Assembly (NCBI RefSeq): GCF_004297265.1
Contig: NZ_SCUT01000030.1
Location: forward strand, 145,227 to 209,226
DNA from: Reyranella sp.
GTDB taxonomy: Bacteria; Pseudomonadota; Alphaproteobacteria; Reyranellales; Reyranellaceae
Reading direction: 5' to 3'
Length of the DNA stretch: 64,000 nt
Part shown: positions 1 through 8,855 of the stretch, one piece after another
Layout of the letters: each line of letters opens with the position of its first letter
Numbering within the stretch: the first letter of the stretch is position 1
The notes under the pieces: model-generated
What the model was told of the DNA's origin: nothing
The model's database searches: none
What the model saw: only the letters and a program-made list of their open reading frames with translations
Position numbers and translations under genes: made by a program

Positions 1-1
1 C

Positions 2-196
2 TGGGGCAAGGAAGGCGCCAGCCTGCGCCTCGACATCGATCCGAAGACGCATCCGGCCTGGACCGGCGTGCGCCAGAGCATCGATCGCGGCGGCCGCGTG
101 CAGCGCTTCAAGAACCGCTTCGGCATGATCGGCGATGCCGGCGTCGGCGCGGGCGCCAAGGCGGCTCCCGCCAAGCCGGCCGCAGACAAGAAGTAG
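2..196 (+). CDS. rpmE: 50S ribosomal protein L31 (C-terminal part)
   Basis: The reading frame is open from the left edge to a TAG stop and gives 64 residues. The core contains [13 protein letters not shown] and [10 protein letters not shown], the typical second half of bacterial L31, a protein of the large ribosomal subunit. The N-terminal part, with the zinc ligands present in some L31 types, lies outside the window. The last 20 or so residues are an Ala/Lys/Pro-rich tail that goes beyond the usual end of the family; such tails occur in alphaproteobacterial L31. The next gene starts 63 bases downstream on the same strand, but its function is unrelated. Confidence 0.9.
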   Translation, partial: WGKEGASLRLDIDPKTHPAWTGVRQSIDRGGRVQRFKNRFGMIGDAGVGAGAKAAPAKPAADKK

Positions 197-259
197 CACC
201 CGCTCGCTATTTCGACTTCTGCTAAACTATCGCCGCGATACCCTTCGGGAGGCGGCGTA

Positions 260-2302
260 GTGAAATCTGTCAGAGTTGTTTGTGCCCACGATTGTCCCGA
301 CATGTGCTCGCTCATCGCACATGTCGACAACGGCAAGGTCGTGCGCATCCAGGGTGACCCCGACCAGCCCTACACGGCCGGTTTTGCCTGCGGCAAGGTC
401 AATCGCGACAGCGACCTGGTGAATTCTCCCGAGCGCATCGCCACGCCGCTGCGCCGCACCGGGCCGAAGGGCTCGGGCCAGTTCGAGCCCATCACCTGGG
501 ACCAGGCGCTCGACGAGATCGCCGGCCAGTGGAAGACCATCATCGCGGAGAGCGGCCCGCCCGCCATCCTGGGCTACGCCTACTCCGCCCATCAGGGCCT
601 GATGAACCGCGGCCTGGTGAACGGCCTGTTCCATGCGCTCGGCACGTCGCGCCTGCAGGCCGGTACGGTCTGCGACACGTGCTGCGAGACCGCCTGGGAG
701 ATGACGGTCGGCCCGGTGGGCGGCGCCGATCCCGAATCGGTCGTGCACTCCGACATGGTGATCTCCTGGGGCGCCGACCTGGCCGCCACCAACGTACATT
801 TCTGGGCTCTGGCCGAGAGCCAGCGCAAGAAGACCGGCATGCCGATCGTCGTGATCGACCCGCGCCGCACGCGCAGCGCCAAGGCCGCCGACCTCTATCT
901 GCCGATCCGCATCGGCACCGACGCCGCCCTGGCGCTGGGCGTCATGCACATCCTGGTGCGCGACGGCCTCGCCAACCGCGACTACATCGCCCGCCACACG
1001 CTGGGCTTCGACAAGGTCGAGCGCGACGTGCTGCCGAAGTTCACGCCGGCGCGCACCGCCGAAATCACCGGCCTGCCCGTGGCGGACATCGAGAAGCTCG
1101 CCTCGATGTACGGCAAGGCCAAGGCCGCACTGATCCGGCTCGGCGAAGGCATGACCCGCCTCACCCATGGCGGCCAGGCGCTGCGCAGCGTGGCGCTGCT
1201 GCCGGGCGTCACCGGCCATTACGGCGTGAAGGGCGGCGGCGCGCTGCTGCTCACGGCCGCCTCCTGCGACCTCAACTATGCGGCGGTGCGCAAGCCCTCC
1301 GGGCCGGCGACGGCGCGCATGGTGAACCACCTGCGCCTCGGCGAAGAGCTCCTCAACATGAAGGATCCGCCGATCCGTTCGCTGTTCGTGGCCGCCAACA
1401 ATCCGGTCGTGACCTGCCCCGAAGTGTACAAGGTCCGGAAGGGCCTGATGCGCGAGGACCTGTTCACGATCGTGCACGACCCGTTCATGACCGACACGGC
1501 GCGCTACGCCGACATCGTACTGCCGGCCGCGAACTATCTCGAGACCGACGATCTCTACCGCGCCTATGGCGCCTACTGGATGCAATGGGGCCAGAAGGCG
1601 GTCGAGCCGGCCGGCGAAGCGCGTTCCAACTTCCATGTGGCGCAGGCGCTGGCGCAGCGCATGGGGATCACCGACCCGATCTTCAGCCTGTCGCCGCGCG
1701 AGGCGGCCGAGGAATTCTTCAAGGGCTCGACCGGGCCCGCCTCGAAGGTCGACCGCGACGAGCTGTTCGCCGGCGTGCCGCTCAACATCAAGCATGACTG
1801 GGACGGCCAGCCCTTCAAGACGCCGTCGGGCAAGCTCGAATTCTACTCGGAACAGCTCGCCAAACAGGGCCTGCCGCCGATGCCGGACTGGGAAGCCGAT
1901 CCGATCGAGGCCGAGGAAGCCGCGCGCTGGCCGCTGCGCCTGCTGACCGCGCCAGGCTACTTCCAGGCCCACACGGCCTTCTCCGGCGTCGGCTTCCTGC
2001 GCGAGCGCGAGGGCAAGCCGTTCTGCATCCTGCACCCCGACGACGCCGCGAAGCGCGGTCTCGTGGATGGCGCCCCGGTGCGCGTATTCAACGACCGCGG
2101 CGAGATCGGCCTTGTCCTCAAGGTCGCCGACGAGGTCCAGCCCGGCGTGCTCCTGGTGCCCGGCCAGCGTCCCGTCGGCGAAGCCGTCTCCGGCACGATC
2201 AACATGCTCTGCTCGGATCGCTACACCGACATGGGCGAAGGCGCGACCTACCAGAGCACCTGGCTCGAAGTTGCGCCGTGGAAGGATGCGGCGGCGGCCT
2301 GA
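260..2302 (+). CDS. Molybdopterin-dependent oxidoreductase (formate dehydrogenase/DMSO reductase superfamily)
   Basis: A 680-residue Mo-bis-MGD enzyme. The N-terminus carries the cubane motif C8-x3-C12-x3-C16-x27-C44, expected to bind one [4Fe-4S] cluster. The body follows the four-domain layout of the superfamily, with the molydopterin dinucleotide-binding domain in the last 120 residues (from about LRLLTAPGYFQAHT). There is no signal peptide or Tat motif, so it is cytoplasmic. It starts with GTG; GGGAGG lies 7 bases upstream. A Cys-rich stretch (GTVCDTCCET, about residues 134-143) may lie near the metal. No partner electron-transfer subunit is adjacent, so the substrate and redox partner are unknown. 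The family assignment is firm; the reaction is not. Confidence 0.85.
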   Translation: MKSVRVVCAHDCPDMCSLIAHVDNGKVVRIQGDPDQPYTAGFACGKVNRDSDLVNSPERIATPLRRTGPKGSGQFEPITWDQALDEIAGQWKTIIAESGPPAILGYAYSAHQGLMNRGLVNGLFHALGTSRLQAGTVCDTCCETAWEMTVGPVGGADPESVVHSDMVISWGADLAATNVHFWALAESQRKKTGMPIVVIDPRRTRSAKAADLYLPIRIGTDAALALGVMHILVRDGLANRDYIARHTLGFDKVERDVLPKFTPARTAEITGLPVADIEKLASMYGKAKAALIRLGEGMTRLTHGGQALRSVALLPGVTGHYGVKGGGALLLTAASCDLNYAAVRKPSGPATARMVNHLRLGEELLNMKDPPIRSLFVAANNPVVTCPEVYKVRKGLMREDLFTIVHDPFMTDTARYADIVLPAANYLETDDLYRAYGAYWMQWGQKAVEPAGEARSNFHVAQALAQRMGITDPIFSLSPREAAEEFFKGSTGPASKVDRDELFAGVPLNIKHDWDGQPFKTPSGKLEFYSEQLAKQGLPPMPDWEADPIEAEEAARWPLRLLTAPGYFQAHTAFSGVGFLREREGKPFCILHPDDAAKRGLVDGAPVRVFNDRGEIGLVLKVADEVQPGVLLVPGQRPVGEAVSGTINMLCSDRYTDMGEGATYQSTWLEVAPWKDAAAA

Positions 2303-2308
2303 CGGCCG

Positions 2309-2719
2309 TCACCATTCCAGCCGGACAAGAGGCTCAAGGGCTTCTCCCCGCCGGAAGACGCGCAACGGGGCGGTGTCGGTATACACACGCTCCTCGACGA
2401 TGAGGCCCTCGCGCAGACGGAACTTGTCGACACCGCGCGTGTCGAGCCGGCGCCCGCTGACAATGCGCGTCGTCTGCCATTCGATCACGACGACGTCGCC
2501 ACGCGACGTCCAGTCGAGAAGCTGCCAGACGAGATCGGGCGCCGCCTCCCGCACGAAGTCGGTCAGCCGCCCGAATTCCTTGCCCTGAACGGGGCGATCG
2601 TAGAGCGGCGACTGCAGCAGCCCGTCAGGATGCCACAGCGCCAGAAAGGCCTCGCCGTCGCGCGAGGCCCACGCGGCAGCGAAGCGTGTCACGAACTCCT
2701 GAACGTCCTGCTCGGTCAT
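2309..2719 (-). CDS. NTF2-like / SnoaL-fold protein
   Basis: A 136-residue single-domain protein with the N-terminal pattern of the SnoaL/NTF2 fold: a helix with FVTRFAAAWASRD, then ALWHPDG, then alternating strands ending ERVYTDTAPLRVF. This cone-shaped fold serves as a small enzyme (isomerase, dehydratase) or ligand-binding protein. No membrane segment or signal is present. It converges on the molybdopterin oxidoreductase with 6 bases between the stops and shares its strand with the ABM gene upstream. The sequence does not reveal a substrate. Confidence 0.7.
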   Translation of the reverse strand: MTEQDVQEFVTRFAAAWASRDGEAFLALWHPDGLLQSPLYDRPVQGKEFGRLTDFVREAAPDLVWQLLDWTSRGDVVVIEWQTTRIVSGRRLDTRGVDKFRLREGLIVEERVYTDTAPLRVFRRGEALEPLVRLEW

Positions 2720-2800
2720 TGCGGTGCTCCTTATCGAGAGAGGAAGCTACGCACCCACGACCGGCCGGTCTGGCGGAGTTCGGACTCTACGTCCTGTCCG

Positions 2801-3124
2801 TCACTTGTCGCCAAGGACGAAGCGGTGCTGCGTGCGCTCGCGCTTCGTGAGCTTCGGCAGCGCCTGCCCGACGATCAACGCCTTGAAGTGCGGCGTCTCC
2901 TGGTGGGAGGCGAATCCCGCCTCGTCGCGGAACACCTCGTAGAAGAAGAACTTCTCGGGCTCCGCGATCGAGCGATGGATCTGGAAGGCGTGCACCCAGG
3001 GCTCGCGCTGGGCCTGCGGCAGGTACTCGCGGACGATCGTTGCCACGGCGTCGGCCTCGGAGGGGATGGCCTCCCAGAACGCCGTGACGACGAGCCCGTC
3101 TTTCAGGGAATGAAGATCGACCAT
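2801..3124 (-). CDS. Antibiotic biosynthesis monooxygenase (ABM) domain protein
   Basis: A 107-residue dimeric alpha/beta-barrel type protein. Family features visible are the PWVHAFQIHRSI strand, EPEKFFFYEVFRDEAGFASH, and HFKAL near the end, which match YgiN/ABM-like monooxygenases and quinone-handling enzymes. It is cytoplasmic and cofactor-free in the family. It is on the same strand as the NTF2-like gene, 81 bases upstream of it, so the two may be co-transcribed. The exact substrate is unknown. Confidence 0.75.
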   Translation of the reverse strand: MVDLHSLKDGLVVTAFWEAIPSEADAVATIVREYLPQAQREPWVHAFQIHRSIAEPEKFFFYEVFRDEAGFASHQETPHFKALIVGQALPKLTKRERTQHRFVLGDK

Positions 3125-3203
3125 GTGTGCTTCTCCTGTCGTTGCTGACGGGAAGGTTCTAGGTCGGCCGTCCGCGCCGTCGTTTCGGTCGAGGTCGAAG
3201 CGA

Positions 3204-4673
3204 CTACTTCACCATCTCCTGCGCCGCGACCCGGATGCGGCCGGTGCGGCGGGCCTTGTCGAGCGCTTCGTAGTCCTCGTCGGTCTGTCTGGAATAGGCC
3301 ATGGCGAACTTGCCGATCGCCTCGTCGAGCGCATCGCCGTTGCCGCAGTAACCTGCGATCATGGCGGGATCGCCCGACTTGGCATGCGCCAGCGCCAGGG
3401 CCCAGCCGCACAGGGTGCAGTACTCGACGAAGCCGTCGATGCCGCTCGGGTCGCTCTCGTTGAACTTGACGCTGCCCTTCATGTCGGCGAGCTGGCGGAC
3501 GTAGAAATCCTTGCCGTCGGCCTCGCCCCAGCCGAGGAAGATGTCGGGCGAGCCCTGCGTCAGCCGCTGGCCGACGACGACCCGCCTGCCCTGGTTCTCG
3601 AACCTGAGCTTCTGGTCGACATAGGGCGCAAGAACGGACGCCTGCGCCTGCTTCACCTGCAGGAACAGCGGATCGTCGGGATCGTGGCCTTGCAGCAGCA
3701 GAATCCAGCAGCCCGTGCCGACACTGCCGACGCCGACCACCTTGCGGGCGGAATCGACGATGCGATAGCGCGACAGCAGCATCCGCCGGTCGATCGGCAA
3801 CGACGCAACATAGGCCTGGAGCATGATGTCGAGCGCCTCATTGGCCGGCGTGCCTGCCGCCGTATGCGTCTCGCGCACGATGAGCGGCACCTCCTCGATG
3901 ATGCGGTGCTCGCCGTCGACCTGCTCGGTCAGCTTCTCCAGAACGCTGACATGACCCTTGGCGCGGGCCTTGTCCATCAGCCGCTCGGCGCCGCGTCGCG
4001 CCCGCGGAGACAGCGTGTCGAGCACCGCGCGCTCGTCGATCCGGTCGTACCAGATGTCGAGATAGCCCATGTCGGCGTAGCGCCGCATGCGCTTGCGGTA
4101 GGAGCGCACGATCGCCTGCGCCGCCTCCTCCGCCGCAACGCGATCGCCGCCCATGAAACGCACGGCAACCGCGGCGCTGGCGGCGAGGCGCTTCAGGTCC
4201 CATTCCCAGGGGCCGGGATGGACCTCGTCGAAGTCGTTGATGGCGAAGATCAGGTTGCGCTCGGCCGAGGCGAAAACGCCGAAGTTCGAGACGTGCATGT
4301 CGCCACAGGCGGCAACGCCCATGCCGGTGACCGGCGTGGTCGACAGGTCGGCCGTCATGACCGCCGCCGAGCCGCGCAGGAAGGCGAAGGGCGAGGCCAG
4401 CATGCGCGCAAACCGCACCGGCACCAGCTTCTGCACCCGGCTTTCGTTCTGCGCCTCGAGGATGGCGACCGGATCGGGGCGGTCCGAAGCCTTCTCAAAC
4501 CGGGCGTGCGACGCGCGGGGCACCTGCGCGCGCAGAGCCTTGCCGGCCTGCATACGCTCTTCGAGCGTCGGCCGTGGGGCAACGAAGCTGTCGCGCAGCG
4601 ACATGTTGTCGATCGCCGTATTCAAGCGCTCGTAGGTCCGGTCGATGTTCGCCTGGATCTTCACCACCGCCAT
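3204..4673 (-). CDS. DUF2252 family protein
   Basis: A 489-residue member of the DUF2252 family, which is distantly related to kinase-fold (aminoglycoside phosphotransferase-like) proteins. The recognisable block is GDMHVSNFG (about residue 124) followed by INDFDEVHPGPWEWDLKRL, which places a catalytic-loop-like His/Asn and a metal-binding-like Asp as in the kinase fold. This family often begins with an R-rich segment before the phosphotransferase core; here residues 33-95 play that part. It lies 21 bases downstream of the MFS exporter on the same strand, so the two are probably co-transcribed. The biochemical role is not known. Confidence 0.8.
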   Translation of the reverse strand: MAVVKIQANIDRTYERLNTAIDNMSLRDSFVAPRPTLEERMQAGKALRAQVPRASHARFEKASDRPDPVAILEAQNESRVQKLVPVRFARMLASPFAFLRGSAAVMTADLSTTPVTGMGVAACGDMHVSNFGVFASAERNLIFAINDFDEVHPGPWEWDLKRLAASAAVAVRFMGGDRVAAEEAAQAIVRSYRKRMRRYADMGYLDIWYDRIDERAVLDTLSPRARRGAERLMDKARAKGHVSVLEKLTEQVDGEHRIIEEVPLIVRETHTAAGTPANEALDIMLQAYVASLPIDRRMLLSRYRIVDSARKVVGVGSVGTGCWILLLQGHDPDDPLFLQVKQAQASVLAPYVDQKLRFENQGRRVVVGQRLTQGSPDIFLGWGEADGKDFYVRQLADMKGSVKFNESDPSGIDGFVEYCTLCGWALALAHAKSGDPAMIAGYCGNGDALDEAIGKFAMAYSRQTDEDYEALDKARRTGRIRVAAQEMVK

Positions 4674-4694
4674 GGTCGCCCCCGCTCCCGCAAT

Positions 4695-6116
4695 TCAACG
4701 TCGCACTGTCGCCTTGTTAGCATCTGCGCGGCCGGCGAGCATTGCCAGGCGAGAGCCGGCGACAACCGCCAGGAGAGCGACGGATACGAAACTCGCCGGC
4801 ACCCAGAAGGCCGCACGGGCGATGCCCTCCGTTTCGAGCCCGCGCGCGAACCCCGCCAGGGTGGCGACGATGCCGGCCGCCGCGGCTCCGAGCGCAAAGC
4901 CGGTCTGCTGCACGGTCGCGACCGCGGAGGCAGCGAGATCGCCCTCTCCGGCCCTGGCGCCGCCCATCAACCGCTGCACGCCGAAGCCCCAGCAAACACC
5001 CATGCCCAGGCCGACCAGCGCGATCGACGCTGGCAGGACGACCACGGGATGGACCGACATCAGCAACGCCACGCCGGCCAGGCCCACCGCCATCGCCAGC
5101 GGGCCCAGGCTCAGCAAGCGCCCGGCGGCCCGGGGCGACCAGCCCGCGACGACGAGCGAGGCAGCGGTCCAGCCCATCGAGGCGCCGGCGACGGTATAGC
5201 CTGCGGCCAGCGGATCGAAGCCGTGCAGGGTCCGCAGGAAGATCGGCACGAAGATCGAGAGCGGGCTGTAGGTGATCGAGACCAGCAGCGCGAACCACAT
5301 GGCGACGCCTGTGGTGCTCCGCAGCGAGAAGGAATCGCTCGGGAAGAGCGGCGCGCCGGAACGGCGATCGAGCAGGATCATCGCCACGAGCAGCGCGACC
5401 GCCGTCAGGAAGAGCCCCGCCTTGGCAGCCGCCAGGGTGACGACGCTGGCCACCGACATGGTGGCGATCGCCAGGCAGATCAGCACGATGCGTCCCACCG
5501 GCATCGCCCGTCCGGGTCTTCCCGTGTCGGCCGTGGCCCGTGGCAGGGCGCGGGCTGCCACCAGGGCCAGCAGGGCCGCGAGACCGGTCACGGCATAGAA
5601 GGATCCACGCCAGTTGCCCCAGGTGGCGAAAGCCCCGCCCATCAACGGGCCGATCAGCACCGACATGCTCCAGGCGCCCGAAAGCAGCGCGGCGACCCTG
5701 GGCCACATCGGCTCGGGAAAGGACTTGCCGACCAGCACGTAGGCCATCGCCGACAACACTCCGCCGCCAAAGCCCTGCACGAAGCGGCCGGCCACCACCG
5801 CTTCCATCGACGGCGCCACGGCGCAGACCAGGGCGCCGGCGCCGAACACGACAGCTCCCGCACAGAAGGCCGCACGGGCGCCGAGTTGCGCCGTGAGGCG
5901 GCCGGTGCAGGTCGCCGCGACGATCGACGAGGCGAGGAAGGCCGTGGTCGGCCAGCTCATCATCGCCGCGCCGCCGACTTCCTCGACGATGCTCGGCAGC
6001 ACCGTCGCCAGCATGAGCACGTTCATCGAATGCAGGAGGACGCCGCCCACCAGCGCCACCAGAAGAGGCAACCATTGGCGCTTCAGGAGCGCCGACCAAC
6101 CGACCGTCACCGACAT
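4695..6116 (-). CDS. MFS transporter (drug-efflux type, 14-TM-like)
   Basis: About 473 residues with repeated hydrophobic segments covering nearly the whole length, as in DHA1/DHA2 major facilitator efflux pumps. The early loop has GRLTAQLGAR and TM4-5 carries RFVQGFGGGVLSAM, a usual MFS signature with the R-x-x-x-G-x-G-G pattern. I place the start at the ATG at 6116. A TTG 12 codons upstream is possible but has no ribosome site and would crowd the divergent Ada-like gene. The likely substrate is a drug or small hydrophobic molecule. It is divergent from the alkylation-repair pair and followed by the DUF2252 gene. Confidence 0.85.
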   Translation of the reverse strand: MSVTVGWSALLKRQWLPLLVALVGGVLLHSMNVLMLATVLPSIVEEVGGAAMMSWPTTAFLASSIVAATCTGRLTAQLGARAAFCAGAVVFGAGALVCAVAPSMEAVVAGRFVQGFGGGVLSAMAYVLVGKSFPEPMWPRVAALLSGAWSMSVLIGPLMGGAFATWGNWRGSFYAVTGLAALLALVAARALPRATADTGRPGRAMPVGRIVLICLAIATMSVASVVTLAAAKAGLFLTAVALLVAMILLDRRSGAPLFPSDSFSLRSTTGVAMWFALLVSITYSPLSIFVPIFLRTLHGFDPLAAGYTVAGASMGWTAASLVVAGWSPRAAGRLLSLGPLAMAVGLAGVALLMSVHPVVVLPASIALVGLGMGVCWGFGVQRLMGGARAGEGDLAASAVATVQQTGFALGAAAAGIVATLAGFARGLETEGIARAAFWVPASFVSVALLAVVAGSRLAMLAGRADANKATVRR

Positions 6117-6232
6117 GGCCGGCGACTGATCATTTTCCCGAGCCGCGGTCAAACGAAGGCCCCAAACGGCGTATGACTATCGGGTCCGAAAACCGCGAGC
6201 GCCGCTCGCACGCGCGTGAAAGGATTGGCCTC

Positions 6233-7285
6233 ATGGAATTGCTCGACCGCAGGACCTACTACCGCGCCTTCCAGAGCCGTGACGCCCGCTTCGACGGGCG
6301 CGTGTTCGTCGGCGTCACCTCGACCGGCATCTACTGCCGGCCGGTCTGCCCCGCGCGTACGCCCAGGTTCGAGAACTGCCGCTTCTATGCGTCGGCCGCC
6401 GCCGCGCAGGAGGCGGGCTTCCGGCCCTGCCTGCGTTGCCGACCCGAGATCGCCCCCGACCTGGCCTTCTGGCGCGGCACCGCCAACACGGTGAGTCGCG
6501 CGCTGGCCCTGATCGCCGATGGCGCGCTCGACGAGGATGAAGCCGGCGTCGAAGCGCTGGCCGAGCGGCAGGGGGTCGGCGGCCGGCAGCTTCGCCGCCT
6601 GTTCCAGCGCCATCTCGGCGCATCGCCGATCGCGGTGGCGCAGACGAGGCGCGTCCTGTTCGCCAAGCAGCTCCTGCACGACACGCGCCTGCCGATGGCG
6701 GAGGTGGCGTTGGCGTCTGGCTTCGGCAGCGTTCGGCGCTTCAACGAGACGTTCCGTGCATTGTTCGGCCGGCCGCCGAGCGCGCTGCGCCGCAGGAGCG
6801 GCGCCGATACCTCGGCCAGGGACGGAGTCACGTTGAAGCTCGCCTACCGCCCACCGTACGACTGGCCCGGCATGCTGGCGGCGCTGGCCGCCCGGTCTGC
6901 GCCCGGCACCGAATGGATCGAAGAGGACGTCTGGCATCGCCGCATCGATCTGGAGGGCGAGCACGGCAGCGTCGCCGTCGCGCATCTGCCCGACCGCAAT
7001 GCCGTCGCGGTCACCATCCGCGTCCCGTCGGTCAAGGCGCTCCCGGCGATCGTCGCGCGCGTGCGGCGCGTGTTCGACCTCGGCGCCGACATCGCCACCA
7101 TCGACAGCCATCTCGCCCGCGACCCGAAGCTGGCGCCGCTGATTGCGAGGCGCCCCGGCCTGCGGGCGCCGGGCGACTGGGAACGAGATGCCGCAGGCAT
7201 TTCCATCGACGACGGAGCGCCGCCGGCCTGGCGGCCCTGGCACGCCTATGCCGCCCAACATCTCAGGATGGCCCGTCATGGCTGA
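6233..7285 (+). CDS. Ada-like methyl-phosphotriester sensor / AraC regulator fused to a truncated AlkA domain
   Basis: Residues 1-75 form the Ada N-terminal zinc domain with all four ligands, C35-x3-C39 and C66-x2-C69; C35 is the expected methyl acceptor from DNA phosphotriesters. Residues about 85-185 are an AraC-type helix-turn-helix region. From about 198 follows the AlkA N-terminal domain (LAYRPPYDW). Family fusions continue into a helix-hairpin-helix glycosylase core. Here RPGLRAPGDWE (about 307-317) jumps almost directly to AWRPWHAYAAQHL, the normal C-terminal end, so the catalytic core with its Asp is missing. The protein is 350 residues against roughly 480-500. I chose ATG 6233 (GAAAGGA 9 bases upstream) over 6173. 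The stop overlaps ogt by 8 bases. Confidence 0.85.
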   Translation: MELLDRRTYYRAFQSRDARFDGRVFVGVTSTGIYCRPVCPARTPRFENCRFYASAAAAQEAGFRPCLRCRPEIAPDLAFWRGTANTVSRALALIADGALDEDEAGVEALAERQGVGGRQLRRLFQRHLGASPIAVAQTRRVLFAKQLLHDTRLPMAEVALASGFGSVRRFNETFRALFGRPPSALRRRSGADTSARDGVTLKLAYRPPYDWPGMLAALAARSAPGTEWIEEDVWHRRIDLEGEHGSVAVAHLPDRNAVAVTIRVPSVKALPAIVARVRRVFDLGADIATIDSHLARDPKLAPLIARRPGLRAPGDWERDAAGISIDDGAPPAWRPWHAYAAQHLRMARHG

Positions 7286-7796
7286 GCATTTCGACTTCCG
7301 CATCGATCGCCTGACGACGCCGATCGGCGAGCTGCTGATCGTGGCCGATGGCGAAGGCCGCCTGCGTACCATCGACTGGACCGACCACGAGGCCCGCATG
7401 CGCGTCCTGCTCGACCGCTACTATGGCAAGGGGCGCTATTCACTCTTGGCCGCGCGCGATCCTGGCGGGCTGACGAAGGCGATGCGGTCGTACTTCAGGG
7501 GCGACATCGCGGTCATCGAAACGCTGCCGGTCGAGACGACGGGCACGCCGTTCCAGAGGAGCGTGTGGCGGGCGCTGCGCAAGATCCGCCGCGGCACGAC
7601 GATCAGCTATGCCGAGCTGGCCGCGCGCATCGACAAGCCGAAGGCCGTCCGCGCCGCCGGCCTCGCCAACGGCCAGAACCCGATCAGCATCGTCGTACCC
7701 TGCCATCGCGTCATCGGCAGCGACGGCACGCTGACCGGCTACGGTGGCGGCCTGCCGCGCAAGAAGTGGCTGCTGGAGCACGAGGGTGCGCTGTAG
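7278..7796 (+). CDS. ogt: Methylated-DNA--protein-cysteine S-methyltransferase
   Basis: A 172-residue Ogt/MGMT suicide enzyme that takes the methyl group from O6-methylguanine in DNA. The active site P-C-H-R-V and its context (NPISIVVPCHRVIGSDG) are intact. The preceding helix-turn-helix pattern (GTTISYAELAARI, then KAVRAAGLANGQNP) is also present. Its ATG lies inside the end of the Ada-like gene with an 8-base overlap, so the two are translationally coupled. Together they resemble an adaptive alkylation response unit: a sensor-regulator plus a repair protein. The gene converges on a Bug-receptor gene with about 30 bases between stops. Confidence 0.93.
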   Translation: MAEHFDFRIDRLTTPIGELLIVADGEGRLRTIDWTDHEARMRVLLDRYYGKGRYSLLAARDPGGLTKAMRSYFRGDIAVIETLPVETTGTPFQRSVWRALRKIRRGTTISYAELAARIDKPKAVRAAGLANGQNPISIVVPCHRVIGSDGTLTGYGGGLPRKKWLLEHEGAL

Positions 7797-7827
7797 GCGC
7801 TCCAGTTTGGGTTGGCGGAGAAGGCTC

Positions 7828-8802
7828 TCAATCCAGTGAGACGCCGGTCTCCGCCGCCACCGTCTTCCACTGGCGCACTTCCCCGTCGAGGAAGCGCGCC
7901 ATCTCGGCGCTGCCTTGCGGCATGGGATCGAGGAAGGCGGCCTCGAATTTCTCCTTCACGTCCGGCAGGAGCAGCACGCGGGCGATGTCGGCCGCCAGCT
8001 TGTTCGTCACCTCCGGCGGCGTGCCCGTCGGCGCGAGGAAGCCGTACCAGTTGTAGACGACGACGCCCGGCGCGCTCTCGGCATAGGTCTGGACGTTGGG
8101 CAGGCGCGGATGACGCTCTGCCGTCGCAATCGCCAACGGCTTCAGCTTGCCCGACTGGAGATGCGGCATGACCGGCGCCATTGCGTTCATCACCAACGGG
8201 ATCTGGCCGTTGATCGCGTCGGTGAGCGCAGGGCCGCCGCCTTTGTAGGGCACATGGACGAGATCGAGGCCAACCTTGGTGCGCAGCAGTTCATAGGTGA
8301 GATGGGGGCCGCTGCCCTGACCCGGCGTGCCAACCGGGATCTTCTGGAGCTGATCGCGCGGCATCGCGAGCAGCTCCTTCAGCGAATTGGCGGGGAACGA
8401 GGGATTGGCGACCAGGACCTGGGGCGATGCGCCGACCAGCGTGATCGGCACGAAATTCTTCACGGGATCGTAACGCGCCTTGGAATAGACGGCGGGGTTG
8501 ATGCCGTGCGCCACGTCGGCATAGAGCAGCGTATATCCGTCCGCCGGCGCCCGCGCGACGATCTCCGTGCCCAGCATACCGGCGGCGCCAGGCTTGTTGT
8601 CGACGATCAGGTTGTAGCCGCCGATCTCCTGGAGTTTCTGCGCCACAAGCCTTCCGGTGAAATCCGAACCGCCGCCGGGCGCATACGGCACCACGAGGCG
8701 AATGGTCTGTGACGGATAGGCCGCCTGCGCGTGGGCGGACGATCCGACCAGGCCGACGGCAGAACCGGCAGCCAGCAGGCTGCGTCGCGAGAGGGTCATC
8801 AT
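7828..8802 (-). CDS. Bug/TctC-type periplasmic solute-binding receptor
   Basis: 324 residues. The N-terminus has a twin-arginine-like export signal (SRRSLLAAG, then a hydrophobic run ending SAHAQA), and the mature protein starts near YPSQTIRLVVPYAPGGG, the Bug family opening. HVPYKGGGPALTDAINGQ and NWYGFLAPTGTPPEV are further family blocks. Such receptors bind organic acids or amino acids in the periplasm for tripartite tricarboxylate transporters or for sensing. No TctA/TctB membrane genes are adjacent, which is common for orphan Bug proteins. The ATG at 8802 begins a tandem ATG-ATG; the frame is open further upstream, but that part has no signal peptide. Confidence 0.9.
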   Translation of the reverse strand: MMTLSRRSLLAAGSAVGLVGSSAHAQAAYPSQTIRLVVPYAPGGGSDFTGRLVAQKLQEIGGYNLIVDNKPGAAGMLGTEIVARAPADGYTLLYADVAHGINPAVYSKARYDPVKNFVPITLVGASPQVLVANPSFPANSLKELLAMPRDQLQKIPVGTPGQGSGPHLTYELLRTKVGLDLVHVPYKGGGPALTDAINGQIPLVMNAMAPVMPHLQSGKLKPLAIATAERHPRLPNVQTYAESAPGVVVYNWYGFLAPTGTPPEVTNKLAADIARVLLLPDVKEKFEAAFLDPMPQGSAEMARFLDGEVRQWKTVAAETGVSLD

Positions 8803-8855
8803 GGCACGTAGGTTAATCACACTTCGTGCCAAGCCAAGCCTGCCGTTGCGTCCGC

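Noticed and set aside
227..2035. 602-aa open frame on the minus strand
   Set aside because: It is antisense to the molybdopterin oxidoreductase and has the Arg/Ala/Gly-rich shadow composition of GC-rich DNA.
3123..6176. 1017-aa open frame on the plus strand
   Set aside because: It lies opposite the DUF2252 and MFS genes, has shadow composition and no domain.
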